From Candidatus Zhuqueibacterota bacterium (GTDB lineage: Bacteria > Zhuqueibacterota > QNDG01 > JABMRT01): a stretch of 36,900 nucleotides of DNA. Positions 14,836-23,077 of the stretch are shown here, in pieces; position 1 is the first letter of the stretch, and each line of letters opens with the position of its first letter. Under the pieces are notes generated by a model. That model searched no databases, was not told the DNA's origin, and saw only the letters and a program-made list of their open reading frames with translations. Location: positions 1 through 36,900 of the forward strand of contig JABMRT010000177.1 of the NCBI GenBank assembly GCA_013202295.1. The letters are read 5' to 3'. A program made the position numbers and the translations under genes.

Positions 14836-17304
14836 TCAGACAATCCGATCTTTATGCTGAATGATCTGTTTGAGGAAGGTGTGGAACTGTTTGGGCAAGC
14901 CCTGAAATGTGGCGGGAAGAGATTCCTTATTCAAGTCAGAAGGAGTAATTGAAGATACATTTTCCAGATAGGATCCAAACTTATTTTCAACTTGTGCTAT
15001 GATTTTTTGATCATCTGTTCCTGCGATTTCATTTACGGCTTCTTTTAGATTAAATTCATTTGTAACCAGTATCTGAAAACAAATTCCCCTGAAATACTCG
15101 GTAATGGTACCGCGGTCACGGTTGCCTAAGGCATGCGCTGTTTGTGTAATTGCTGAGTGCGAGAATTTATATGAGCGAAGCATGGACAGGATTTGCTCTT
15201 CCAGAGGCAGGTATGAGACAGCCGGAGCATCCGACTCTGATTTCATCTCCATTTCATCCGAAAAATCTTCGACAGAGATTTGATCATGGCCACGGCTTGC
15301 AGCTAAAATGGCCGCTCGTCGAACGCAGTTTTCCAGTTCTCGCACGTTGCCGGGCCAATCGTATTTTTGAAGGCGATCCAGTGCCGCCTGGGATAAAGAC
15401 TGGATTTGATCCTTTGCATAGCGATCCAGGAAATGATGCACCAGCAGGGGAATGTCCATTTTACGATCTTGTAACTGGGGCAGCTGAATTAGAAATCCAT
15501 TCAAGCGGAAATAGAGATCAGCGCGAAAACGACTCGCGTCTACTTCCGCTTTCAAATCACGGTTGGTGGCAGCGATGATCCTTACATCTGTCTGAATCGG
15601 CTGCTGCCCACCCACACGTTCGAACAGGCCCTCCTGAAGCACGCGAAGCAGCCGGGCTTGAAACGCAGGGGAAGTTTCGGAGATTTCATCTAAAAAGAGC
15701 GTGCCGCCGTGGGCCTGTTCAAAACGGCCGATGCGACGGATGTGTGCACCTGTAAAGCTCCCTTTTTCATGTCCGAAGAGTTCACTCTCTAATAAATTTT
15801 CAGAAAGCGCACCGCAATTCACAACCAGAAATTCCCGGTCATTCCTTTTGCTGCTTTTGTGAATGGCGCGGGCGATGAGCTCTTTTCCCGTACCCGTCTC
15901 ACCCAAAATGAGCACAGCAATGGTATTCGGTCCGACAGTGTGTACCTGTTTCAGAATTTCCACCAACGGGCTATTGGGCGCGTGAATGATTTCTCCGAAT
16001 CTCGAATTCATTGACACATCCGGCAAACGAATGGCCTCAAGATCGCGGAGATGCTTTTCGAGCCTGAGCACGGCCTGATCTTTTTCCTCTTCAGATGTCT
16101 GTTTCTCAGATTGTGTCCGATTTAACTCGGTTCGGGTCTGTTCAATTTCCTGTTCCAGAAAAACATTTTGAGATTTTTGTACTGAATAGCGGGATAATAG
16201 GGAGAGACTGGTCAAACAGATGAGTCCGAATAAAGCGAAGAAAAAAGGTGTTAAAGGCAACAGAATGGTTGCGAAAGTGTAGAGCAGCAATCCGGGGAGG
16301 AGCCAACTCACACAGAAGACGGATAAAAGGAGAATGGAGGACCAGTATTGGCGCGTCCAGATTGACCATAGCAAAAAAAGTGTCATGAGTGATCCGATTA
16401 TCCACAATACAATTTTGGGAACAGACCGGACCAGATTGCCTGTAATGATATTTTCAGCAACCGTAAGATGGATGAGCGATCCGGGAACGGTGCCGAATTT
16501 TGGAAGCTGTTTGATTACAGGCAGTGTCTGCGCGGTCGGTGCGACCAGGACAAGTTTTCCGTTCAGATATAGCGAATCCGGCGCGGATTGGAAGGTTTGA
16601 AGGAGTTCGACAAATCCGATTGTTTTAACCTGATTCAATCCTCCGAAATAGCTTGGCCGGAAATCCCCTTCTCCATCCACAGGGATATACAAGCATGTCC
16701 CATCCGTTTGGGTCAGGATGATCCGATTCCCTTCTACGATTGGCTTTTCGGTGATATCGAGATAGTGGCGGGCCAGCTCGAATCCGAAAGAAAATAAGTG
16801 GCTGTCGTCACGGGGAATGGATAATGGGGAATGATGAACGGGTGATTCCTCTCCAAGATTGCTAAAGCCGAGGGCCGTATGTTCGCGAAACAACAGTGCG
16901 GGAAGAAGGATTTCTCCATCCGATTGGACTATTGCAGGCAGTACGATCCGGTCGGAGGAACGAATGAATCCGGCTAATGCCTGATCGTATTCTAAAAAGA
17001 GGCTATCCGTGTCATTGAAGAGAAAATCCAGGCCAATGGTTTTAGCTCCGCTTGCGGAAAGCGCGTGAATCATGTAGGCGTAGTAGTCACGCGAGATGGG
17101 CCATCCGCCAAGAGATTCAATGTCCATATCATCCAAAGTGACGAGAACGATTTGATCTGACGCGGATCTCTCTCCATTCATCTGTGTGTAGATTGCGGAT
17201 GAGATAGGGTCGAGAGCCGACTGTGAAAACATCCAGCCTGCGGTGCAGAGGATGAGGAGTGTCGAGATGCTTTTGAGAATCAGGAAAGATCCGGATTTAT
17301 TCAT
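14836..17304 (-). CDS. CHASE2-transmembrane-sigma54 activator (one-component enhancer-binding protein)
   Basis: I place the start at ATG 17304; the frame is also open to TTG 17337, but neither has a clear SD. The 822-residue protein has a membrane helix (SISTLLILCTAGW) and an extracytoplasmic CHASE2 domain of about 280 residues (LVTLDDMDIESLGGWP, GLDFLF). Three membrane helices follow, then a Glu-rich coiled coil and a sigma54 AAA+ domain. The AAA+ domain shows Walker A GETGTGKE, GSFTGA (usually GAFTGA, needed to contact sigma54), Walker B GTLFLDEIS and an R-finger region. It ends in a short non-canonical domain (NRDRGTITEYFRG) rather than an obvious Fis helix-turn-helix. It probably senses an external signal and activates RpoN promoters from the membrane. 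I saw no clear -24/-12 promoter in the window. Confidence 0.88.
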   Translation of the reverse strand: MNKSGSFLILKSISTLLILCTAGWMFSQSALDPISSAIYTQMNGERSASDQIVLVTLDDMDIESLGGWPISRDYYAYMIHALSASGAKTIGLDFLFNDTDSLFLEYDQALAGFIRSSDRIVLPAIVQSDGEILLPALLFREHTALGFSNLGEESPVHHSPLSIPRDDSHLFSFGFELARHYLDITEKPIVEGNRIILTQTDGTCLYIPVDGEGDFRPSYFGGLNQVKTIGFVELLQTFQSAPDSLYLNGKLVLVAPTAQTLPVIKQLPKFGTVPGSLIHLTVAENIITGNLVRSVPKIVLWIIGSLMTLFLLWSIWTRQYWSSILLLSVFCVSWLLPGLLLYTFATILLPLTPFFFALFGLICLTSLSLLSRYSVQKSQNVFLEQEIEQTRTELNRTQSEKQTSEEEKDQAVLRLEKHLRDLEAIRLPDVSMNSRFGEIIHAPNSPLVEILKQVHTVGPNTIAVLILGETGTGKELIARAIHKSSKRNDREFLVVNCGALSENLLESELFGHEKGSFTGAHIRRIGRFEQAHGGTLFLDEISETSPAFQARLLRVLQEGLFERVGGQQPIQTDVRIIAATNRDLKAEVDASRFRADLYFRLNGFLIQLPQLQDRKMDIPLLVHHFLDRYAKDQIQSLSQAALDRLQKYDWPGNVRELENCVRRAAILAASRGHDQISVEDFSDEMEMKSESDAPAVSYLPLEEQILSMLRSYKFSHSAITQTAHALGNRDRGTITEYFRGICFQILVTNEFNLKEAVNEIAGTDDQKIIAQVENKFGSYLENVSSITPSDLNKESLPATFQGLPKQFHTFLKQIIQHKDRIV

Positions 17305-17337
17305 GGTCCATTGATTTGTTTGGTGTTTGGAGAACAA

Positions 17338-17729
17338 TTAAAATAATGTAAGGAAAATGGGGCTGGAATATAACAGAATCCGAGTGGATCTTTGATTCGA
17401 TTCGATGTCCTTTTCTTTGGTGCAAAGAAAAGGACCAAAAGAAACATGCCTTTTCGAATGCGTTTTAATAAGATTGATTATTTGGTTTATTCAACAAGTT
17501 GTCCACCGCTCCGCTCTACCTAACTTTCCAGGTACTTCGATAACACCTTCTCGTACCTGGAAAGAAATCCACCCCTCATCTATTATATCTCTGCTGAGCC
17601 TGATTAATGCACGAAAAGGCGTTCCCCACCCATCCAGTACAGATAAATGAATAAAGAACCGATGAATTGATATTGAGAAAGTCATTCATCTTGGTTATAT
17701 TGTGACTTGGAACACCGCATTTTAAAAGA
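17338..17729. other. Gene-free gap with two perfect hairpins
   Basis: Hairpin 1 is TCCTTTTCTTT-GGTGC-AAAGAAAAGGA (17408-17434). Hairpin 2 is TTTCCAGGTAC at 17525-17535 pairing with GTACCTGGAAA at 17553-17563. Both stems are 11 bp without mismatch. The gap separates the divergent sigma54-activator and ettA genes. Short reading frames here lack family resemblance. Confidence 0.55.
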
Positions 17730-17741
17730 TTGGAAAGTCAT

Positions 17742-19424
17742 ATGAACACGCAACCGGATAAAATTATCTATTCGATGAACAGAGTCAGCAAGTTTTATAA
17801 TAAAAAACAGGTGTTAGTGGATATTTCCATTTCTTATTTTTATGGAGCAAAAATCGGTGTGATCGGGTTGAATGGATCGGGCAAGAGCAGTTTGCTCCGT
17901 ATCTTTGCGGGAATCGATCATGAATATAACGGTCAGACCACACTCGCTCCCGGACATACGATTGGATTTCTGGAACAGGAACCGGTGCTGGAAGCAGGCA
18001 AGACCGTACGCCAGATTGTAGAGCAAGGTGTACAACCCATTGTGGACTTGCTGCGTGAATATGACGAAATCAATGAAAAGTTTGCTGAGCCCATGGACGA
18101 GGATGCCATGACCAAGCTGATTGAACGACAGGGCAATGTGCAGGAGAAACTCGACGCCACGAATGCGTGGGATCTGGACTCCCGACTAGAAATGGCCATG
18201 GATGCGCTCCGCTGCCTTCCGAGCGATACGGTTGTGGATGTGCTTTCCGGTGGGGAAAAACGACGCGTGGCCCTGTGCCGGCTGCTCCTTCAAAAACCAG
18301 ACATCCTTCTACTCGATGAACCCACCAATCACCTGGATGCCGTATCTGTGGCCTGGCTGGAACAACATCTTCAGCGTTATGCGGGTACAGTCATCGCGGT
18401 GACGCATGACCGCTACTTTCTCGATCATGTGGCAGGATGGATTCTTGAACTGGATTACGGCAAAGGCATCCCGTGGAAAGGCAATTATTCTTCCTGGCTG
18501 GAGCAGAAAAGGATACGTCTTTCCCATGAAGAGAAATCCGAGTCTACCCGGCAAAAGACCCTGCAGCGCGAGCTGGACTGGATCAATATGTCGCCCAAGG
18601 CCAAGCAGACCAAAGGCAAAGCCAGGATAAACGCGTATGAAAAGCTGCTGTCTGAGGAGAATGTGAAACGGGCGCAGGATATGGAGATTTTCATTCCGCC
18701 CGGTCCGAGGCTGGGTAATATTGTCATTCAGGCAGAGGGTGTTCGTAAAAGTTACGAGGATAATATCCTTGTCGAGGACATGACTTTTTCTCTGCCTCCC
18801 GGAGGGATTGTTGGCATTATCGGCCCTAACGGCGCGGGTAAAACCACTCTGTTTAGAATGATTACCAATGAAGAAAAACCAGATGAAGGATCTATACACG
18901 TGGGCGATACAGTAAAGTTGGCATACGCAGAACAAGAACGCGCCCTGGATCCGGAGAAGACCATTTGGGAGGTGATTTCCGATGGCAAGGATACAATCCA
19001 GCTTGGCACTCGGGAAGTAAACTCACGGGCGTATGTGGCGCGGTTTAATTTTTCCGGATCGGACCAGCAAAAGACATTGTCCACGCTATCGGGCGGTGAA
19101 CGCAATCGGGTGCATCTGGCGCGTGTTTTAAAATCCGGCGCAAATGTGATCCTTCTTGATGAGCCCACCAATAATCTGGATGTGAACACCATGCGGGCTT
19201 TGGAGGAAGGCTTGGAAAATTTTGGCGGATGCGCAGTGGTCATCAGCCATGACCGGTGGTTCCTCGACCGGATTGCGACTCATATTCTTGCGTTTGAAGG
19301 AGACAGCCGGGTGGTGTGGTTCGAGGGGAATTATTCTGAATATGAAGAAAATCGTAAGAAGCGTCTGGGCGCGGATGCGGATCAGCCTCACCGGATTAAG
19401 TATCGGCATTTGACAAGGGAATGA
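17742..19424 (+). CDS. ettA: Energy-dependent translational throttle protein EttA (ABC-F)
   Basis: The 560-residue protein contains two ABC ATPase domains and no membrane segment. EttA binds the ribosomal E site and gates entry into elongation according to the ATP/ADP ratio. Domain 1 has GLNGSGKSS, LSGGEKRR and LLLDEPTNHLD. The EttA-type linker (tRNA-interaction motif) follows, rich in Lys/Arg (MSPKAKQTKGKARINAYE). Domain 2 has GPNGAGKTT, LSGGERNR and LLDEPTNNLD. The length matches EttA (about 555). Start ATG 17742 has GGAAAG upstream; TTG 17730 in frame is less likely. It is monocistronic and ends at the repeat-filled convergent junction. Confidence 0.95.
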   Translation: MNTQPDKIIYSMNRVSKFYNKKQVLVDISISYFYGAKIGVIGLNGSGKSSLLRIFAGIDHEYNGQTTLAPGHTIGFLEQEPVLEAGKTVRQIVEQGVQPIVDLLREYDEINEKFAEPMDEDAMTKLIERQGNVQEKLDATNAWDLDSRLEMAMDALRCLPSDTVVDVLSGGEKRRVALCRLLLQKPDILLLDEPTNHLDAVSVAWLEQHLQRYAGTVIAVTHDRYFLDHVAGWILELDYGKGIPWKGNYSSWLEQKRIRLSHEEKSESTRQKTLQRELDWINMSPKAKQTKGKARINAYEKLLSEENVKRAQDMEIFIPPGPRLGNIVIQAEGVRKSYEDNILVEDMTFSLPPGGIVGIIGPNGAGKTTLFRMITNEEKPDEGSIHVGDTVKLAYAEQERALDPEKTIWEVISDGKDTIQLGTREVNSRAYVARFNFSGSDQQKTLSTLSGGERNRVHLARVLKSGANVILLDEPTNNLDVNTMRALEEGLENFGGCAVVISHDRWFLDRIATHILAFEGDSRVVWFEGNYSEYEENRKKRLGADADQPHRIKYRHLTRE

Positions 19425-19430
19425 TCCGAT

Positions 19431-19601
19431 TTTGTCATCCAGAGGGAGCGAAGTGACTGAAGGATCTGAGTAGTATAAATGTAATGCGGAAAGTGCCACG
19501 CATCCCACTTGAGCGGGGTACGTGGCACTTTGAGACTATTAGATTCTTCTCCCGCCAAGACGGGATCCCCGAAAAGAAATCGGGACAGGCAGAATGACAA
19601 T
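19431..19601. repeat. GTCATCC intergenic repeat, copy 2, at a convergent junction
   Basis: It shares TTGTCATCC at the left end, GAAGGATCTGAGTA and AGATTCTTC inside, and AGAATGACAAT at the right end with the copy at 14689-14800. It is longer because it encloses an extra perfect hairpin, AAAGTGCCACG (19490-19500) with CGTGGCACTTT (19521-19531). Like copy 1 it fills the gap between the ends of two convergent genes. Confidence 0.7.
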
Positions 19602-19607
19602 CTCTCT

Positions 19608-20969
19608 TTAATTTCCACTCAACTTCTGCGGGATGTCCTTCCAAATCAAGAGATCCAGCAACACATTGTACAGCCAATGCGCGATGATGATGGGCCAGAG
19701 CGACCGGATGCGCAAGGCAATGGCCGCTGCGGCAATGCCCCATGCAATTGTGCCGCCCATTTCAAGTGGTGGTTTGCCGTAATGCCAGGTCGTGTATGCA
19801 AGCATTTGAATGAGAATGGCATAGACGCCGAAACGCAAAACCGGAGGAACCGTATGTCCATCCATTTTTATCCGATGCAATCCAAATAATAAATAACCCC
19901 GAAACGCGAATTCAATTGAGATGAAAAAGAGCAAATAGACCAATTCGTAAATCAGAAATCCGCTCCAGGACGTAATGGTATCTCCGAACAACGGGTATTC
20001 AGCCTGCATCTCGCCATTAAATGATGCGGCGAATATAAAGAGAGATGTGAATCCGAATAAACTCGCGAAGGCCACCCACGATTTTTTATAATCCTCCTTC
20101 TTGGGGAGCCCAAGACCGTAATCCTTCAAACTTTCCTTAAACCGGATTTTGATGATCAGGCAGGGGAGGGCCACCGCGAGAATAAATCCCACCACAAAGG
20201 ATACAAGCTGCTCGCCCCAGGCCAATCCAAATGTGATTTTTTGCGTCCAGTCCTCGCCGAACGGTTTATCCAGCAGGCCATGCAGAATCTCCATGTTGCC
20301 GTGCAATCCCCAGATCATGAGAAAGAGGATGCTTGTCCACATGATGATGGCGGCTTTATCCCCAAGCTTTTTTAAGGATGCCCAGACGATGGCCAGAATA
20401 GCAGACGAATCGAATTCGCCATCCTCGATTCTTTTCATCTCATCGGGACTCATTCGCCGTCTGTACCATTTTTTGATCAGGCTGGTTGCCTTGAGCACAG
20501 CATACATTTTTTTTGTGAACCAGACCCCGAATTTATAAATCATATTTTTTGGAGGGAAGAGCGTGTAATCAAAATGTTTGACAACCGGCGTCATATTGAT
20601 GATGCCCCAGGCCACATACACCTCTTCGAAAATGTCAATGTCCCTGACCGTTTCGTCCTTGATATTCTGCCAGTCTGTCAGATCCGCAAATTTGGTGTTT
20701 ACGTCTCCCATAACACGATACCCTGGCGCTGATCCATCGTGCACCTGTTTGATGCATCGGTCTAAAATCTGAGATTTCTGCCAGTCCACGCCCGCGCGCT
20801 TGAAAATCTCCATATCCACAGCAATGGCATCCGGCCCGCCGAACAGCATTTGAAGCGGCTGGGAATGGCCGATCTTGTATCCCTGAAATCCATCCGATGC
20901 GATCCATGCATCCACAAACGCAAAATGAATCGGGAAGTTGCGCAGAGACCGGGCCGTGACATCCTCCAC
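19608..20969 (-). CDS. C-terminal part of a DUF362-CPBP membrane protein (split by frameshift)
   Basis: This frame contains the end of a DUF362 domain (GGPDAIAVDMEIF), a linker, then about seven membrane helices with a CPBP (CAAX protease and bacteriocin-processing) domain. CPBP motif 1 reads SIEFAFRGYLLFGL; the first Glu of EExxxR is Ile. Motif 2 is TTWHYGK and motif 3 is AHWLYN. The homology continues upstream of any start codon to base 21030 (NIYGCFPNPSKVCRYH). That shows it belongs with the upstream gene, from which it is separated by one missing base. The intact protein would have about 651 residues. It would be an inner-membrane protein, possibly an intramembrane metalloprotease-like enzyme. 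Confidence 0.75.
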   Translation of the reverse strand: MEDVTARSLRNFPIHFAFVDAWIASDGFQGYKIGHSQPLQMLFGGPDAIAVDMEIFKRAGVDWQKSQILDRCIKQVHDGSAPGYRVMGDVNTKFADLTDWQNIKDETVRDIDIFEEVYVAWGIINMTPVVKHFDYTLFPPKNMIYKFGVWFTKKMYAVLKATSLIKKWYRRRMSPDEMKRIEDGEFDSSAILAIVWASLKKLGDKAAIIMWTSILFLMIWGLHGNMEILHGLLDKPFGEDWTQKITFGLAWGEQLVSFVVGFILAVALPCLIIKIRFKESLKDYGLGLPKKEDYKKSWVAFASLFGFTSLFIFAASFNGEMQAEYPLFGDTITSWSGFLIYELVYLLFFISIEFAFRGYLLFGLHRIKMDGHTVPPVLRFGVYAILIQMLAYTTWHYGKPPLEMGGTIAWGIAAAAIALRIRSLWPIIIAHWLYNVLLDLLIWKDIPQKLSGN

Positions 20970-21562
20970 CTCATACTTGATGTGATACCGGCAGACTTTT
21001 GAGGGATTCGGAAAACAACCGTAAATATTTCAACTGCCAACGTCATATAATCATGTTCGTGGGTTTTGCATTTGGCAAATGAAATTCGGAAATCCGCGTC
21101 ACGCCATGTGCGGCCCACGGTGTCTTTCCATGTTTTCTCCCCACCGTTTTTACCCACATATCGGTAGTGAAAGGTCTCTTTTTCCAGAGTCAAGTCCGCG
21201 ATCCAGTACCGGCCATCAGGTTTGTATCCGATCTGTTCCGAAACGAATTGCACGTTGTGATTCTTGAACATCCTGCCCACATCATGCTGGGCCTCGCACA
21301 GGGTGATATGGGTGAATCCTAGCTCGATGATATGATCCACAAGGTGCTCTACCAGCTTCGGATCGGTTACAACCGCTTGTTCCGCTTCGTGCGTGACAAA
21401 GACCATCATATTGGGTTTGATAACCACCCTGAAATCCTGTTTGGGTCTTTTCGATTTTTTATACGCTTCGCTCAGGGTGCTATTGAATTCAGTCATTTCA
21501 AGCAAGATATCCAGCGACTCATGCTTGTCGTGTCCTTTCACGGCGCCAACAATCGGATCCAT
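20762..21562 (-). CDS. N-terminal part of the DUF362-CPBP protein (frameshifted after residue 177)
   Basis: Start ATG 21562 follows a strong GGAGG SD. Residues 1-177 match the DUF362 family, which often accompanies Fe-S or quinone-linked enzymes: VVIKPNMM, AVVTDPKLVEHLVDHIIELGF, ISFAKCKTHEHDYMTLAV. After Val177 the family expects GNIYG. Here the codon series reads EIFTV because one G is missing on this strand (at + base 21030-21032). The remaining 90 residues to 20762 are out-of-frame sequence. The other frame then carries NIYGCFPNPSK and continues into the CPBP part. Function is unknown; no Fe-S cysteine cluster is obvious. Confidence 0.75.
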   Translation of the reverse strand: MDPIVGAVKGHDKHESLDILLEMTEFNSTLSEAYKKSKRPKQDFRVVIKPNMMVFVTHEAEQAVVTDPKLVEHLVDHIIELGFTHITLCEAQHDVGRMFKNHNVQFVSEQIGYKPDGRYWIADLTLEKETFHYRYVGKNGGEKTWKDTVGRTWRDADFRISFAKCKTHEHDYMTLAVEIFTVVFRIPQKSAGITSSMRWRMSRPGLCATSRFILRLWMHGSHRMDFRDTRSAIPSRFKCCSAGRMPLLWIWRFSSARAWTGRNLRF

Positions 21563-21565
21563 CAC

Positions 21566-21841
21566 TTTCCTCCATCGTTGAGTTACAGAAAGAAAAATAA
21601 AATTTCAGACTGGTGATACTGGTCGGCCTTGATTAAGAAGCCAACGGATTGCAGCGCACTTGTTGAATTTTCAGATGTAGATTTGTTATGCTTTTGAGGA
21701 ATATAAAGAATCCAACCAGGAATTGCAATAGATATGGGGTGGGATTGAATGGGATGTTCACGGTAGGGTGAGTTAGGGAACCCCCTGCGGTTTCCCTTAA
21801 CAGGGGGCAAAATATTGTCCATTTTTACTAGAAAGGTGAGG
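21566..21841. other. Gap between anti-sigma gene and DUF362 gene, with one hairpin
   Basis: It holds a GC-rich inverted repeat, CCCCCTG (21781-21787) with CAGGGGG (21801-21807), 35 bp past the anti-sigma stop. It may end or stabilise the sigma operon transcript, although there is no T-run. No gene with family resemblance is seen. Confidence 0.4.
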
Positions 21842-22423
21842 CTATACTCCTGAGGCCAGCACCGAATCGATTTTCTGAATTTCGTGCCTATAATCTGATT
21901 GCATGAGTGATCGGAAGAGGAGGCTGTCTTCCAGCACATTTCGGCCGATCTGGCTGGAGTCTGCATATTCGGGTGTTGTGGCCTCATAATCTCTGGATTG
22001 CTGTCTGTAACTTATCCATTTTGATGCACTGATTCCTTCGGTTCGCACCACCCCTTTATGGGCATTGATGATGGAAATCGACACAAATAAAATAAAAAAT
22101 GCCACGGCTGCCTGATATGCCGGGACTTTCCAGCCGAACAGCCTCTGCAGGATTCCGGCATTTCCAGTGCAGTTTTTTTTCCTCTTCATGTGCCGGATGG
22201 CATTCACACGGATGTGTGGAAGTGGTTTGGTTTCAGGATGCGTTTCGGGATCCAACTCTTGTTCGAATACAGAAATGGACTGAAGCAAGTATTGGCAGGA
22301 AGCACACTCCTTTAAGTGTTCAGCGATGCACCGTTTGTCCGTGTCCGTCCAGTTTTGTTCGGTAGTTTGGAGAATGAGATCCTGTACTTTTGTGCAATCG
22401 TCTTTTTGAGAATGGGTTGACAT
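21842..22423 (-). CDS. Zinc-finger anti-sigma factor (zf-HC2 family)
   Basis: The 193-residue protein has an N-terminal anti-sigma domain with the HLKECASC zinc motif (H-x3-C-x2-C). A single membrane helix follows (AVAFFILFVSISII, about 110-125), then a periplasmic tail of 70 residues. It starts 12 bp after the ECF sigma gene with SD GAGG, so the two are co-transcribed. In this family it should hold the sigma factor at the inner membrane until a signal triggers release. Confidence 0.85.
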   Translation of the reverse strand: MSTHSQKDDCTKVQDLILQTTEQNWTDTDKRCIAEHLKECASCQYLLQSISVFEQELDPETHPETKPLPHIRVNAIRHMKRKKNCTGNAGILQRLFGWKVPAYQAAVAFFILFVSISIINAHKGVVRTEGISASKWISYRQQSRDYEATTPEYADSSQIGRNVLEDSLLFRSLMQSDYRHEIQKIDSVLASGV

Positions 22424-22435
22424 GATATGCCTCTT

Positions 22436-23014
22436 TTAAATTTCTTTATAATCCCGCAAACGGCCAGAAAGATATCTTGTGGTATGAAACAGCCTAGATT
22501 TGACAGTGCCTTCCGGACAATCCATGATTTTGCTGATCTCACGAATGGAGTGATGTTCCTGGAAACGAAGCAGAAAAACGGATCGCTTTTTCTCATCAAT
22601 TCCGACAAGTTCTTTGTGCAAAGATCGCATGAATCGGTCGTGATCGATTTGGTCGTCCCATGCTGGATACTCCTTCAATGTGTCACTTCCGGAGTGGTCG
22701 GTTACTGATCCTCCAAATTTCTTGTTGGCTCGAAAGGTATTCAAACAGAGATTGTGTGCGATTGTGAAAAGCCAAGTACTGAATTTGCCATCCTCTCTGA
22801 ATGTGTAAGCTTTTTCAATGAGCCTGATACAGGTTTCCTGGAGTAAATCTTGTGCCAGGGATTCATTACCACCGAGCATGCGATAGAAATAGTGGAGCAG
22901 CCTGTTGCTGTACCGGCGATAGATCTCATCAAATGCCAGGGTATCGCTTTGTGCGATTCGGCCAACGAGTGTTTCGTCCGTTTCAGAAACAATGGGACTT
23001 TGGGTGTTTGTCAT
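22436..23014 (-). CDS. ECF sigma factor (RpoE-like)
   Basis: The 192-residue protein has sigma region 2 (FDEIYRRYSNRLLHYFYRMLGG, DLLQETCIRLIEK, FSTWLFTIAHNLCLNTFR). Region 4 has the helix-turn-helix HSIREISKIMDCPEGTVKSRLF. It lies 63 bp after an exported-protein gene and directly before its anti-sigma factor. A candidate ECF-type promoter in that 63-bp gap suggests autoregulation. The signal is probably an envelope event. Confidence 0.93.
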   Translation of the reverse strand: MTNTQSPIVSETDETLVGRIAQSDTLAFDEIYRRYSNRLLHYFYRMLGGNESLAQDLLQETCIRLIEKAYTFREDGKFSTWLFTIAHNLCLNTFRANKKFGGSVTDHSGSDTLKEYPAWDDQIDHDRFMRSLHKELVGIDEKKRSVFLLRFQEHHSIREISKIMDCPEGTVKSRLFHTTRYLSGRLRDYKEI

Positions 23015-23047
23015 GTTATTCCAAAATTCAGATTGGGCACTGTATTG

Positions 23048-23077
23048 TATACGCTGTACATCCTGAAATCAGTTCCC
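23048..23077 (-). promoter_or_regulatory. Candidate ECF-sigma autoregulatory promoter
   Basis: On the minus strand GGGAAC (23077-23072) is followed after 18 bp by CGTATA (23053-23048). Many ECF factors use a -35 GGAAC and a -10 starting CGT with this spacing. It overlaps the stop codon of the upstream gene and lies about 34 bp before the sigma start codon. The match is by eye only. Confidence 0.45.

Noticed and set aside
18309-18935. Minus-strand frame of 208 residues
   Set aside because: Opposite strand of ettA; a shadow frame.
19490-19531. Sigma54 promoter because of TGGCAC
   Set aside because: The TGGCAC is one arm of a hairpin inside a repeat at a convergent junction; no TTGC follows at the right distance and no gene starts nearby.
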